NCBI RefSeq assembly: GCF_000612505.1
Contig: NZ_CP004078.1
Location: 5,206,570-5,270,569, forward strand
Direction: 5' to 3'
DNA length: 64,000 nucleotides
Source: Paenibacillus sabinae T27
Lineage (GTDB): Bacteria > Bacillota > Bacilli > Paenibacillales > Paenibacillaceae
Shown: piece after piece, positions 46,482-55,311 of the stretch
Layout: every line of letters begins with the position of its first letter
Numbering within the stretch: position 1 is the first letter of the stretch
Translations under genes and position numbers: made by a program
Notes under the pieces: generated by a model
Told to the model about the DNA's origin: nothing
Database searches by the model: none
What the model saw: only the letters and a program-made list of their open reading frames with translations

Positions 46482-47394
46482 TGCCCCTCCCCCCAATCAA
46501 GCTCATGAAATGATCTTCCAGCGTCGTTTTGCTCTTACTAATACTCTCTACCTCTACGTTCTCCAGGATCAGCGCCTTATTCAGTTCATGCTGCGAAACG
46601 CCCTCATCATATATCCGGATGGTACAGAAATCCATCAGTTTGAAATTGGTCAGGCGCAGTTTCTCTTCCAGCACATAAACCGCCTGGCGGACTGAGCTTG
46701 TCACAAGCTCAATGTATTCCGCATTCTGTCTGCGGATAGTTTCCATTGCGACCTCTTCCAGCAGGATACCTTCACGAATGACGCCGATCGTATCGGCGAT
46801 CTGTTCAATTTCCCCGAGGATATGACTGGAAATGAGCAGTGTCATTCCGTACTCGCGGCTGAGCATTTGAAACAATTCGCGAAGTTCCTTAATGCCAACG
46901 GGGTCCAATCCGTTAATCGGCTCATCCAGAATCAGCAGTTCGGGTTTGGTCATCACGGCTCTGGCAATTCCCAGACGCTGCTTCATGCCGAGAGAGAACT
47001 CTTTTACCGGCTTCTTGTCGACCCCAGTGAGCTTCACCAGATCCATCACATCGTTAATCGCCTGCCTGTTGTAGAAACCCATATATTCTCCGTGCAGCAG
47101 CAGATTTTCCCGTGCGGTCAGCTTTTCGTAGAATACCGGGTATTCAATAATGCTGCCCATTCGTTTCAGCATCTCGTAAGAGTGGCTGGTCATTTTTTCA
47201 CCGTAGAACTCAATTTCGCCTTCCGTCGGCTTCACCAGATTCGTAATCATCTTCATCACAGTAGTTTTGCCCGCACCGTTCGGTCCCAGAAAACCGTAGA
47301 TTTCACCTTGCTTAATGTTCATGTTTACGCTGCTTACGCTCTTGTTTCCTTTGTACACTTTGGTTAAGTTTCGTGTCCGCAGAATGGTCGACAT
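46474..47394 (-). CDS. ABC transporter ATP-binding protein (BcrA-like, bacitracin/lantibiotic type)
   Basis: 306 residues, the same length and sequence pattern as BcrA. Walker A GPNGAGKTT, signature FSLGMKQRLGIARA, Walker B LLILDEPINGLDP, H-loop SSH, then a C-terminal 90-residue extension (LEDHFMSLIGG near the end) typical of lantibiotic/bacitracin exporters. It energises the six-helix permease downstream. The two-component system at 47.5-49.2 kb is the probable regulator, matching known bcrAB-bcrRS clusters. Confidence 0.92.
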   Translation of the reverse strand: MSTILRTRNLTKVYKGNKSVSSVNMNIKQGEIYGFLGPNGAGKTTVMKMITNLVKPTEGEIEFYGEKMTSHSYEMLKRMGSIIEYPVFYEKLTARENLLLHGEYMGFYNRQAINDVMDLVKLTGVDKKPVKEFSLGMKQRLGIARAVMTKPELLILDEPINGLDPVGIKELRELFQMLSREYGMTLLISSHILGEIEQIADTIGVIREGILLEEVAMETIRRQNAEYIELVTSSVRQAVYVLEEKLRLTNFKLMDFCTIRIYDEGVSQHELNKALILENVEVESISKSKTTLEDHFMSLIGGRGIA

Positions 47395-47528
47395 TCCCGC
47401 TGCCTCCTTATCATCAGTTCCTGGTATTTATTGTACTGGGGGGAATATTCTTTTTTATTAACGGATTCTTACAAAAATCTTAATACGAAGGCATGCGAGC
47501 GACATTTCCGGACATCCATCCGCCGGTT

Positions 47529-48464
47529 TCAAAAGTTTAATCTGGGAAAAGCCGCCGTAAAAGCTGTTCTTACAAAAGGCTGGCTAATCAGCGTAATCTT
47601 GCCGTTCATCTGCTCCGTCAACCGTTTCGTGATCGTCAGCCCAAGGCCGCTTCCCTGGTACACCCGGTTTCTTGAATCCTCAAGCGTGTACAGACGCTCG
47701 AACACTTTATCCTGATGATCCGCGGAGATTCCCTTCCCCTGGTCCCAGACTTCAATGTACACGGTGTTCTTATCGCTATACAGCTTTAACCCCAGTACCC
47801 CACCGTCAGCCCCGTATGTGATCGCATTGGACAGCAGATTGGACAAAATCCGGTCCAGGGCCTCCTCATTTCCCCTTATGTAACAGGGCTCATCGGGGAT
47901 TTCGATGACTACTTCCGTTCCCTTGACGCTCAACGTATCATAGAAGGCCAAAATATTTCTCCGGCACACCTCCCCGGCCTCCACCCGTGACAGCGGAAGC
48001 TCCCGGTCTCCGGACTCCAGCTTGGCCAAATCAAAAAAGGTGTTCATCAGCGTGATCACCTCTTCAGCCTTCCGGTATATCGTCTTCAAAAGCCGCTCCC
48101 GTTCTTCCGCATTCATATCGCGGTCCTGAAGCAGCGTTTCGATGTACCCGAGAACGACGGTCAGCGGGGTCTTTAGATCGTGCGAAACATTCGCCAGCAT
48201 CTGGCGCATGGATTTCTCCAGCTTATTTCTCCGGGCGATGCCCTCATGGTTGGTATCCAGCAGCCGGTTCATATCGGTAAGCAGCATCCTCAACTCGGGA
48301 GAGCTGCTGAATAACAGAAGCCGTTCCCGGGAATTCCGTGAAAGGATGTCGTTTAGCTTCTCATGAATATATTTTAGCTGGCGAGAATCACGGCGAAACC
48401 TCCGGTTCTGCATGGCAAGACCCAATAGAAGCAGACCGATCACAGCTCCCAGCACGGCGGTCAT
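47529..48464 (-). CDS. Sensor histidine kinase (short-sensor type beside BcrAB)
   Basis: 311 residues with only one short N-terminal membrane helix (TAVLGAVIGLLLLGLAM) and no extracellular sensor. HisKA phosphoacceptor MLANVSHDLKTPLTVVLGYI (about 95-115), then HATPase_c with N-box LDRILSNLLSNAITYG, GKGIS and GSGLGLTI. Such sensor-poor kinases usually detect peptide antibiotics through their partner transporter. It overlaps the response regulator gene by 4 bases. Confidence 0.92.
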   Translation of the reverse strand: MTAVLGAVIGLLLLGLAMQNRRFRRDSRQLKYIHEKLNDILSRNSRERLLLFSSSPELRMLLTDMNRLLDTNHEGIARRNKLEKSMRQMLANVSHDLKTPLTVVLGYIETLLQDRDMNAEERERLLKTIYRKAEEVITLMNTFFDLAKLESGDRELPLSRVEAGEVCRRNILAFYDTLSVKGTEVVIEIPDEPCYIRGNEEALDRILSNLLSNAITYGADGGVLGLKLYSDKNTVYIEVWDQGKGISADHQDKVFERLYTLEDSRNRVYQGSGLGLTITKRLTEQMNGKITLISQPFVRTAFTAAFPRLNF

Positions 48465-49180
48465 TGTACGGATTCTCCAAGCTTATACCCGATCCCCCAA
48501 AGTGTTTTGATAAACTCGGGATGGGAGGGGTCGTCTTCAATCTTTTCCCGCAGTCTTCTCATATGTACGTTAATGACATTTTCATCACCATAATATTCTT
48601 CTTCCCATACCATTCCGTAAACCTGCGCTTTGGTGAACACCCGGCCCGGATGGGTCATAAACAGCTTCAGGATATGAAATTCCTTGGCCGTCAGCTTCAC
48701 CTCTTCCCCATTCTTCAGCACCGAAAAGTTATCTAAATCAACAGTCATCCCGCCCAGAGTTACGCTTGCTTTCTGATCAATAGTTTCCCCGGACGGGCTG
48801 CGGCCCGTGGCATACTCGGCCCGGCGGATGGCCGCCTTCACCCGCGCGGCAAGCTCGATCATGGAGAACGGCTTGCTAATATAATCATCCGCTCCAAAGC
48901 CGAGTCCAAGAGCCTTGTCGACATCCGTATCCTTCGCGGACACAATCAGCACAGGCACCAGACTGGATTTGCGAATGCTCTGAAGAATGTCCATGCCGCT
49001 GCGTTGCGGAAGCATCTGGTCAAGCAGTACAAGGTCAAATGGTCCTTTATGGCGAAAAGCCTGTTCCGCCGCCTCCCCATCAAAGGCGCTTTCCACTTGG
49101 TAGCCCTCTTTCACCAAATACGAGCGAACCATCTCGCTGATGGCTTCATCGTCTTCAACCAACAATACTCGATGCTGCAA
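48461..49180 (-). CDS. OmpR-family response regulator
   Basis: About 239 residues. Receiver domain VLLVEDDEAISEMVRSYLVK with D in LVLLDQMLPQRSG and K in YISKPFSMIE; C-terminal winged helix KEFHILKLFMTHPGRVFTKA and [14 protein letters not shown]. Start ambiguous: TTG 49180 has GGAGG 8 bases upstream, while ATG 49186 is only 2 bases from it; the frame stays open to 49219. Partner of the kinase downstream; probable target is the BcrAB-like exporter in the same interval. Confidence 0.92.
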   Translation of the reverse strand: MQHRVLLVEDDEAISEMVRSYLVKEGYQVESAFDGEAAEQAFRHKGPFDLVLLDQMLPQRSGMDILQSIRKSSLVPVLIVSAKDTDVDKALGLGFGADDYISKPFSMIELAARVKAAIRRAEYATGRSPSGETIDQKASVTLGGMTVDLDNFSVLKNGEEVKLTAKEFHILKLFMTHPGRVFTKAQVYGMVWEEEYYGDENVINVHMRRLREKIEDDPSHPEFIKTLWGIGYKLGESVQ

Positions 49181-49304
49181 CTGCATTCCCTCCCATAATA
49201 CATTGTCCCGGCCCCTCATCCGGTGTCAGGCACGTTCCTTTCCCTATTTTCAAGCTACCAAAATTACTCAGATAAGGAAACTCCAAAATTCACAAATAAT
49301 CAAG

Positions 49305-49339
49305 ACAAAAAAACCTCCTGCCTATTCAGGCAGAAGGTT
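49305..49339 (-). terminator. Terminator after tRNA-Ser copy 2
   Basis: Minus strand: AACCTTCTGCC, loop TGAATA, GGCAGGAGGTT, then T7. Different sequence from the terminator of copy 1. Confidence 0.85.
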
Positions 49340-49369
49340 CGTTTCATTCGTTATTGTTATGTGCTTTGG

Positions 49370-49460
49370 TGGCGGAGAGGGTGGGATTCGAACCCACGCA
49401 CGCTTTGACACGCCTAGCTGATTTCGAGTCAGCCCCCTTGGGCCTCTTGGGTACCTCTCC
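49370..49460 (-). tRNA. tRNA-Ser (anticodon CGA), copy 2
   Basis: 91 bases with encoded CCA. Same sequence as copy 1 (45601-45691) except that the acceptor stem is fully Watson-Crick (CTCTCC). Anticodon loop CTCGAAA. Flanks are unrelated to those of copy 1. Confidence 0.96.
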
Positions 49461-49503
49461 GCAGCAAAATTTATTGTATCATGCTAGCAGGAGAATGGCA
49501 AGT

Positions 49504-49716
49504 TCAATTATTTTCCACTGTGTTGTCCGCGGAACGAATCACCTTTTTTAAATTTTTCTCGAATTTTGCCCGGGGAATCAGTACACTATGCTGGCAGCCC
49601 GTACACTTGATTCGAATATCCATCCCCATGCGGATGATTTCCATTTCATTCGTTCCGCATGGATGGGGCTTTTTCATCTGCACGATATCTCCCAGCTGAA
49701 AGCTTTTACGTTCCAT
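49504..49716 (-). CDS. DUF951 family protein
   Basis: 70 residues: FQLGDIVQMKKPHPCGTNEM then EIIRMGMDIRIKCTGCQHSV. The PHPCG and CxxC pair (CTGC) suggest a zinc ribbon; DUF951 proteins are small, conserved next to mscS/parB in Bacillales, function unknown. GGGGGAGG lies 6 bases upstream, and the start overlaps the MscS gene's end by 11 bases. Confidence 0.85.
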   Translation of the reverse strand: MERKSFQLGDIVQMKKPHPCGTNEMEIIRMGMDIRIKCTGCQHSVLIPRAKFEKNLKKVIRSADNTVENN

Positions 49717-50812
49717 CTGGTTCCTCCCCCTCTTCTTTAACCTTTCCCGCCGCCTGCTCCCGGATGCCCGTTGCCGCCGTCCGGCGTGCTTCCTGCTGTT
49801 CCGGCTTTCGCAAAGGCGCTTCCTTGTCCGCTAACGCTTCTGCCTCAGCTTCTGCCTCAGCTTGTGCCTCCGCTTTCGCCTGTGCTTTGGCTTCAGCCTC
49901 AGCTTTTTCTTTTGCAGCCCGTTCGGCTTCCCTTAGTTCCAGCTGCTCCAGCGCTTTTTTAATGTCGCTCTGAATTTGGCGCTGGGCAGCCTCCCTCTTA
50001 TTAGGCAGCGTATGGGCTGTTACCCGGACGACATACTCGGAGGTGGTCATCGATTGAATCCCCAGCACATTCGGAAAAGCTACGACATTCTGATTGCGTT
50101 CCTCGATCCCCTGAAGCGCCTGACGGATAAGGCGCAGCGTTTCTTCCAGGCTTCGCTCAATTTTTACCGGAACATCGACTATCGCCAAAGCGTTAGCCAT
50201 CGAGAAATTCGTCACATTTGCTATGGTCCCGTTTGGAATGATGTATATTTCACCGCTGCTGCCAAGGATCTTGGTCGTTCGCAGCCCGATGACTTCCACA
50301 GTACCCTTGAATCCGCCGGTCGATATGACATCGCCTACCGCAAATTGATCCTCTAGAATAATGAAAAAGCCGGTAATTACATCTTTAACCAAACTTTGCG
50401 CCCCAAAACCGATAGCGAGACCGAGCACACTCGCACTTGCCAGCAGCGGACCCAGTTCAAAATGAAACTCTGATAAAATAATCAGAATCATAATAAAATT
50501 GCAAACAATAGTTACTGTGTTCTTTAGCAATTCGCCAACGGTTGAGAGGCGACGCGTGTTCGCGAGCAGCCCCCTACTCGTCTTTCGTTCCAATGACCGG
50601 TCTATGATCCGGTACACCACCCGTATGATAATGCGCGTCAAGATAAATATAAAAATAATGCGCAGTCCCGAAAATAAAACATTGGCCCACATATCGGCAT
50701 CCGTTAACCAGTTCCATACTTTATCTTTAAATTGAACCGCTTGATCTACCGCTTGATCCATAGTCTCTATCGGGGTGTCGCCATTCAGCAGCCATCCCGC
50801 CCGATGACTCAT
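49706..50812 (-). CDS. Small-conductance mechanosensitive channel (MscS family)
   Basis: 368 residues. About three or four N-terminal helices; the pore helix and beta domain are recognisable in LLASASVLGLAIGFGAQSLV and FFIILEDQFAVGDVISTGGF. It opens on membrane tension and releases osmolytes. ATG 50812 has GGAGG at 8 bases; an ATG at 50836 precedes it. The C-terminal tail (about 285-368) is a charged helical stretch of AEAEAKAQAKAEAQAEAEAE type, absent from most MscS proteins and coded by tandem similar codons. Confidence 0.93.
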   Translation of the reverse strand: MSHRAGWLLNGDTPIETMDQAVDQAVQFKDKVWNWLTDADMWANVLFSGLRIIFIFILTRIIIRVVYRIIDRSLERKTSRGLLANTRRLSTVGELLKNTVTIVCNFIMILIILSEFHFELGPLLASASVLGLAIGFGAQSLVKDVITGFFIILEDQFAVGDVISTGGFKGTVEVIGLRTTKILGSSGEIYIIPNGTIANVTNFSMANALAIVDVPVKIERSLEETLRLIRQALQGIEERNQNVVAFPNVLGIQSMTTSEYVVRVTAHTLPNKREAAQRQIQSDIKKALEQLELREAERAAKEKAEAEAKAQAKAEAQAEAEAEAEALADKEAPLRKPEQQEARRTAATGIREQAAGKVKEEGEEPDGT

Positions 50813-50825
50813 AGTCTCATCCTCC

Positions 50826-51083
50826 TCATGTCGCAATCAATTGATAAGAGCCGGTTTGTTCATCTTTGCCGTAAATGCCGCGAATTTCGATATTTTGCTC
50901 ATCAATGATCTTGTCCACCTCTTCCAGCGCACTGCGAAAAAACTGAATCGACATGGCGCAGCCTGCTGTAATCTCTTTTGGCGTTGGGCATATATCAATT
51001 TCGATTTCGGCATATTCCAGCAGCATCTCGGCGCGAAGCGCCTGCTGCGTCGAGTCAAACGCGATCAGCAGCTCCTCGTTCAT
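50826..51083 (-). CDS. DUF3343 family protein
   Basis: 85 residues, ferredoxin-like alpha/beta pattern: LLIAFDSTQQALRAEMLLEY, then EIDICPTPKEITAGCAMSIQ. This matches DUF3343, often found beside cysteine desulfurase-like genes and selenium or sulfur genes; a class V aminotransferase (52310) is close by, but function is unknown. GGAGAGTGACCT precedes ATG 51083. Ends 13 bases upstream of the MscS start. Confidence 0.82.
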   Translation of the reverse strand: MNEELLIAFDSTQQALRAEMLLEYAEIEIDICPTPKEITAGCAMSIQFFRSALEEVDKIIDEQNIEIRGIYGKDEQTGSYQLIAT

Positions 51084-51198
51084 AGGTCACTCTCCTCTTA
51101 GGCTTCAGGTCTTATCTCTTCTTCCTGAAGTATAAAACGGTCTCTCTATCCATATACTAATTAATATCAAATAGAAACGTCGGGGAAAGGAAGATTAT

Positions 51199-51804
51199 AT
51201 GTATTATTCCTCTAAACCAGTGCCTTTGCAAGAGATGTCTTGTTTAAAAATATCACATGCGGACCCTGAAATCTATTCTGCGATCATCCATCGTCTCTTA
51301 TTCCACTTTTCCCGCGTTCGTCCAGGATCTCAGATTGTGGTTGTCTGTATTGGCACTGACCGTTCGACCGGCGATGCTCTAGGACCGCTTGTAGGCACCG
51401 CCCTGTCGCGCTATCACAGCCCGCTGTTCACCTTGTACGGGACACTCGACAACCCGGTACATGCGGTCAATCTGGAGGAGACACTCGGCCTTATCCGGGA
51501 ACAGCATCAGGAGCCCTATGTCATCGGCATAGATGCCTGTCTCGGGCATTCAACAAGCGTTGGCTCCATCCAGGTCGTTGAAGGCCCTCTGCGCCCCGGA
51601 GCGGGCGTAAACAAACAATTGCCGCCGGTAGGCGATATCCATTTGACGGGCATCGTTAACGTCGGCGGCTTTATGGAATATTTCGTTCTGCAGAACACAC
51701 GGCTCAGTCTGGTCATGCGGTTATCCGAGATTATCGCTTCCAGTCTCTTTTCCGCTCTGAAGCAGTGGCATACCCATTCTAGGTCCGCTGCAGCGCTTGA
51801 GTAG
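51199..51804 (+). CDS. yyaC: Spore protease YyaC family protein
   Basis: 201 residues: VVVCIGTDRSTGDALGPLVG and VIGIDACLGHSTSVGSIQVV are the YyaC motifs, in a fold related to the germination protease GPR. Found only in endospore formers. Its biochemical role is unproven. It is the only plus-strand gene between yjzC and the origin, and its 3' end overlaps the DUF4446 gene by 26 bases, tail to tail. Confidence 0.92.
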   Translation: MYYSSKPVPLQEMSCLKISHADPEIYSAIIHRLLFHFSRVRPGSQIVVVCIGTDRSTGDALGPLVGTALSRYHSPLFTLYGTLDNPVHAVNLEETLGLIREQHQEPYVIGIDACLGHSTSVGSIQVVEGPLRPGAGVNKQLPPVGDIHLTGIVNVGGFMEYFVLQNTRLSLVMRLSEIIASSLFSALKQWHTHSRSAAALE

Positions 51805-52279
51805 TAACTTCCTTCTCTTCGGGGGACAGCGGGTATTGCGACTCTCCCTCTTTTAATGGCTTGGCATAGATGTAAGAGTTGTCCCGGCTGTGCAGGCTGG
51901 TGATAATTATGCCGTTTCCGCGTTCATCCACAGCAGCCATTGAGAAGCTGAGGTCATTCCCCCGCTCTCCAAAGGCGTTATACCGTTTCAGGGCCACACG
52001 CCCCTGCAAACCTTTCACTTTAAGCTGCAGTGCTTCCAGTCCGGCCTTTTGCGCCTGTTGATTCTCTTCCAGCATTTCGTTCTGATTTTTCAAATCAATC
52101 AGCAGGCTTTCCAAATCGTCGATTCCGGTTCCCGACATCATGGCATCATATTTACGCCGCATGGACCGTAATTTACTGCCTTGAACAAGAACGACAATAA
52201 GTATGAACAACAGCAAAATGGCTAACCCCGGAATCAGCCACTGCAGCTGATCGCTTATAAATTGATTCATTTCTGACAT
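51779..52279 (-). CDS. DUF4446 family membrane protein
   Basis: 166 residues: one N-terminal membrane helix (WLIPGLAILLLFILIVVLVQ), a predicted coiled coil (about 50-95) and a conserved globular end (LKRYNAFGERGNDLSFSMAA, then GIIITSLHSRDNSYIYAKPL). This is the DUF4446 layout; it commonly lies next to parB/parA in Firmicutes. Function unknown. Confidence 0.88.
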   Translation of the reverse strand: MSEMNQFISDQLQWLIPGLAILLLFILIVVLVQGSKLRSMRRKYDAMMSGTGIDDLESLLIDLKNQNEMLEENQQAQKAGLEALQLKVKGLQGRVALKRYNAFGERGNDLSFSMAAVDERGNGIIITSLHSRDNSYIYAKPLKEGESQYPLSPEEKEVTTQALQRT

Positions 52280-52309
52280 CGATAAGACCGTCCTTTTTCT
52301 TTATCTGCT

Positions 52310-53464
52310 TCACCGTTTGCCGTAGAGTTCCCTCATCGCATGCAGCATCATACCGACATCCTGCTCAGTCGTATCCACACCAACGCTTGCCCGCACCGCA
52401 CCGCTCTCTATCGTTCCTGCGGATTTATGCGCCAGCGGCGTGCAATGCATCCCGGCTCTTACGGCAATGCCGTATTCCCGATCCAGACGGTGGGCGATTT
52501 GCGCCGATTCTTCTCCCTCAATAACAAAAGACAGAAGTCCTGTGCGCGGAGAACCTATAGACGGGCCCAAAAATCTTATGCCGGGGATACTCCCCATCCC
52601 CTCCATTAAGGTTTGGATTAGGCCCCATTCATGCGACCAAATATATTCTGTACCCAGCGACTTTACTTTTTGAACGCCGGCAAGCAACCCCGCGATCCCT
52701 ACTGTATTTTGCGTTCCCGCTTCATATTTGTCCGGCCTTACATTGGGCTGCTCGCTATACTCCGACTGGCTGCCCGTACCCCCATGCATTAGCGGCTCCA
52801 AGTCCAGATCAGGCGAAATATACAATCCTCCTGTTCCCTGTGGCCCAAGCAGACCTTTATGCCCGGGAAAGGCAAGAAGATCGATATTCATCTGTTTCAC
52901 ATCGATATCTACCGAGCCGGCACTTTGGGCGGCATCAACCAAGAACACAGCTCTATGTCTCTTGGCAATGTCCCCGATTTCGCCAATGGGCAGAATGCTT
53001 CCGAGCAGATTGGAGCTATGGCTGCAAATGACCATTCGGGTGTTGCTCTTGAATGTCTGCTCCAATTCCCGCAGATCCAGCTGCCCTTCCGCGTCCACTT
53101 TTAAATAATCAACTTCAATACCTTTCGTTCTCCGCAGATACTCTAAAGGGCGCCGAACTGAATTATGTTCCGTCATGGTGGAGATGACATGATCCCCTTC
53201 GCGAAGTGTCCCTTGAATGGCCATATTAAGTGACATCGTTGTATTATGTGTAAACGCGATATCCTGAGCATTGGCGACCGCGAACAGTTCAGCAAGCGCC
53301 GCCCGAGCACGGATTAACATTCTCCCTGTACCGATTGCCATAGAGTGATTCCCTCTTCCGGCATTGGCTCCCGCATGCTGCAGTGCATCCATCATCGCTT
53401 GCACAACTTCCGGTGGCTTCGGCCACGAGGTCGCCGCATGATCCAAATAGACAAGCTCCTTCAA
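52310..53464 (-). CDS. PLP-dependent class V aminotransferase / cysteine desulfurase-like protein
   Basis: About 384 residues. VYLDHAATSWPKPPEVVQAM is the N-terminal substrate loop; the Schiff-base lysine is in LAFPGHKGLLGPQGTGGLYI, and VRAGMHCTPLAH holds the catalytic-loop cysteine. It belongs to the SufS/CsdA-like group of desulfurases that feed Fe-S or thio-modification pathways. Start TTG 53464 (GGGGG 7 bases upstream) is likely; the frame is open to 53506. Stands alone with a terminator from parB upstream. Confidence 0.9.
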   Translation of the reverse strand: MKELVYLDHAATSWPKPPEVVQAMMDALQHAGANAGRGNHSMAIGTGRMLIRARAALAELFAVANAQDIAFTHNTTMSLNMAIQGTLREGDHVISTMTEHNSVRRPLEYLRRTKGIEVDYLKVDAEGQLDLRELEQTFKSNTRMVICSHSSNLLGSILPIGEIGDIAKRHRAVFLVDAAQSAGSVDIDVKQMNIDLLAFPGHKGLLGPQGTGGLYISPDLDLEPLMHGGTGSQSEYSEQPNVRPDKYEAGTQNTVGIAGLLAGVQKVKSLGTEYIWSHEWGLIQTLMEGMGSIPGIRFLGPSIGSPRTGLLSFVIEGEESAQIAHRLDREYGIAVRAGMHCTPLAHKSAGTIESGAVRASVGVDTTEQDVGMMLHAMRELYGKR

Positions 53465-53504
53465 TTTCAAGCCCCCTTTTCTCATAGCATCCGCTTTTTC
53501 GTGC

Positions 53505-53551
53505 AAAAAACATATCCATTGTTATCCTTTTCGGATAGACCAGGATATGTT
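53505..53551 (-). terminator. Terminator of parAB
   Basis: Minus strand: AACATATCC, then an inner hairpin ATCC-GAAAA-GGAT, then GGATATGTT and T-run. 14 bases after parB. Confidence 0.8.
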
Positions 53552-53565
53552 TTCCATGTGCTTGA

Positions 53566-54408
53566 TTAATTTCCGAGCAGTTCTAGGAGGCGTTCCAAAT
53601 CCTGAGCACTGTAATAGTTCAACTCAATCTTACCTTTATCTTTCCCCTGTTTAATCTTTACGGTTGTTTTGAATCGCTCCCGCAAAGTTTCTTCCACACT
53701 ATCAATGTAAGGATCGCGTTTAACCGTTTTAGCTTTGGCTGCCCCTGCCGGTTTGCGATCCAAATTTTTCACCGCTTCTTCCAGCTCTCGTACACTCCAC
53801 TGTTGATCGACACATTGCTGTGCCAACTGCTTGATCAGCTCCGGCTCCTTCAATCCAACAATCGCCCGTGCATGCCCCATGGAAATTGTTCCACGTGAAA
53901 CAAAATCCTTCACTTCTTCCGGCAGCGTCAACAGCCGCAGAAAATTCGCAATATGAGAGCGTGATTTGCCGACCTTTAAAGAAAGCTCTTCTTGTGTAAG
54001 TGAGAACTGATCCATCAGCCCCTGATAGGCTACGGCTACTTCCATGGCATTCAAATTCTCGCGCTGCAGATTTTCAATTAATGCAATTTCCATAACCTGC
54101 TGGTCGGTAAAGCTGCGAACCACCGCCGGAATCGTTGCTTTGCCGCAGTATTGGGATGCGCGGAATCGGCGTTCACCGGCAATGATTTCATATCCTTTAA
54201 CGACACTGCGTACAATGATCGGCTGAATCACGCCATGCTGACGAATGGATTCGGCCAATTCCTGAATGCTCTCTTCATTAAAATCTTTGCGCGGCTGGTA
54301 AGGATTGGCACGCAGCTGAGAAAGAGGGATTTCGACTACTTTATCGTCTTCGTTAATGGACAAGGAAGGGATTAAGGCATCCAATCCTTTTCCCAAACGC
54401 TTACTCAT
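53566..54408 (-). CDS. parB: Chromosome partitioning protein ParB (Spo0J)
   Basis: 280 residues: MSKRLGKGLDALIPSLSINE, then ISELR-like VEIPLSQLRANPYQPRKDFN, the CTPase/clamp motif [15 protein letters not shown], the helix-turn-helix LTQEELSLKVGKSRSHIANF and a C-terminal dimerisation domain. It loads on parS as a CTP-dependent sliding clamp and recruits SMC. ATG 54408 follows AAGGAAG at 9 bases and overlaps the parA stop; earlier in-frame ATGs lie inside parA. A parS site is inside the gene. Confidence 0.97.
   Translation of the reverse strand: MSKRLGKGLDALIPSLSINEDDKVVEIPLSQLRANPYQPRKDFNEESIQELAESIRQHGVIQPIIVRSVVKGYEIIAGERRFRASQYCGKATIPAVVRSFTDQQVMEIALIENLQRENLNAMEVAVAYQGLMDQFSLTQEELSLKVGKSRSHIANFLRLLTLPEEVKDFVSRGTISMGHARAIVGLKEPELIKQLAQQCVDQQWSVRELEEAVKNLDRKPAGAAKAKTVKRDPYIDSVEETLRERFKTTVKIKQGKDKGKIELNYYSAQDLERLLELLGN
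53887..53902. promoter_or_regulatory. parS site inside parB
   Basis: TGTTCCACGTGAAACA fits the consensus TGTTNCACGTGAAACA at every position. B. subtilis also has a parS inside spo0J. Confidence 0.95.
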
Positions 54409-55162
54409 AAGATACCACTTCCTTTGCCAACTCGGTATACACTTCCGCTCCCTTGGAACGCGGATCGTAAGTAATGATGGATTGTCCATGAGATGGGGCT
54501 TCACTCAATCTGATGTTGCGAGGGATAATCGTCCGATACACTTTTTCCTGAAAATATTTTTTAACTTCTTCAATGACCTGAATGCCCAGATTGGTCCGCG
54601 CATCCAGCATTGTCAGAAGGACGCCTTCAATTCTTAAATGAGGATTCAAGTTTTTCTGAACCAGTCTAACGGTATTCAACAGCTGACTCAAACCTTCAAG
54701 CGCATAATACTCGCATTGAATCGGAATGATAACCGAATCGGCCGCTGTCAGTGAGTTGATGGTAAGGATACCCAAAGATGGCGGGCAATCAATAATAATG
54801 TAATCATATTGCTGTTTCACCAGTCCAAGCGCCTTCTTTAGCCGCAGCTCTCTGGAAATGGTGGATACCAATTCAATTTCCGCACCTGCCAGTTGAATCG
54901 TTGCCGGGATAATATGCAGACCGTCGATCTTCGTCTCCAGGATGGCTTCATGCGGGGCAATTTCATCAATCAAAATGTTATAAATGCAGTTTTCCACATC
55001 TGCTTTGTTTATGCCAACACCGCTTGTGGTGTTTCCCTGTGGGTCAATGTCAACAAGCAGTACCCTTTTGCCCAAAGTAGCCAAACCGGCACCCAGGTTT
55101 ACAGAAGTCGTTGTTTTACCGACACCGCCTTTTTGATTTGCTATGGCAATAATTTTGGACAC
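54401..55162 (-). CDS. parA: Chromosome partitioning ATPase ParA (Soj)
   Basis: 253 residues: deviant Walker A KGGVGKTTTSVNLGAGLA with the signature lysine, Walker B YDYIIIDCPPSLG. It forms ATP-dependent DNA-bound dimers, works with ParB on origin segregation and affects DnaA initiation. Its stop overlaps parB by 8 bases; a noc gene lies upstream. Confidence 0.97.
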   Translation of the reverse strand: MSKIIAIANQKGGVGKTTTSVNLGAGLATLGKRVLLVDIDPQGNTTSGVGINKADVENCIYNILIDEIAPHEAILETKIDGLHIIPATIQLAGAEIELVSTISRELRLKKALGLVKQQYDYIIIDCPPSLGILTINSLTAADSVIIPIQCEYYALEGLSQLLNTVRLVQKNLNPHLRIEGVLLTMLDARTNLGIQVIEEVKKYFQEKVYRTIIPRNIRLSEAPSHGQSIITYDPRSKGAEVYTELAKEVVSYE

Positions 55163-55265
55163 TTAATTCACCTCGAATAGTTAGGAAGAATCTTGTAGTC
55201 GTTCTAAGATGAGGAGCTGTTGCGGCTCTGCTCATGCTTGTGACAACTCACGGGATTAGCCGCAG

Positions 55266-55296
55266 AAAAGGCGGCCAATCACCTCAGGGCCGCCTT
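55266..55296 (-). terminator. Terminator of noc
   Basis: Minus strand: AAGGCGGCC, 11-base loop, GGCCGCCTT, then TTCTG. Perfect 9-bp stem. Confidence 0.8.
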
Positions 55297-55311
55297 CAGC
55301 TTTGCAACACT

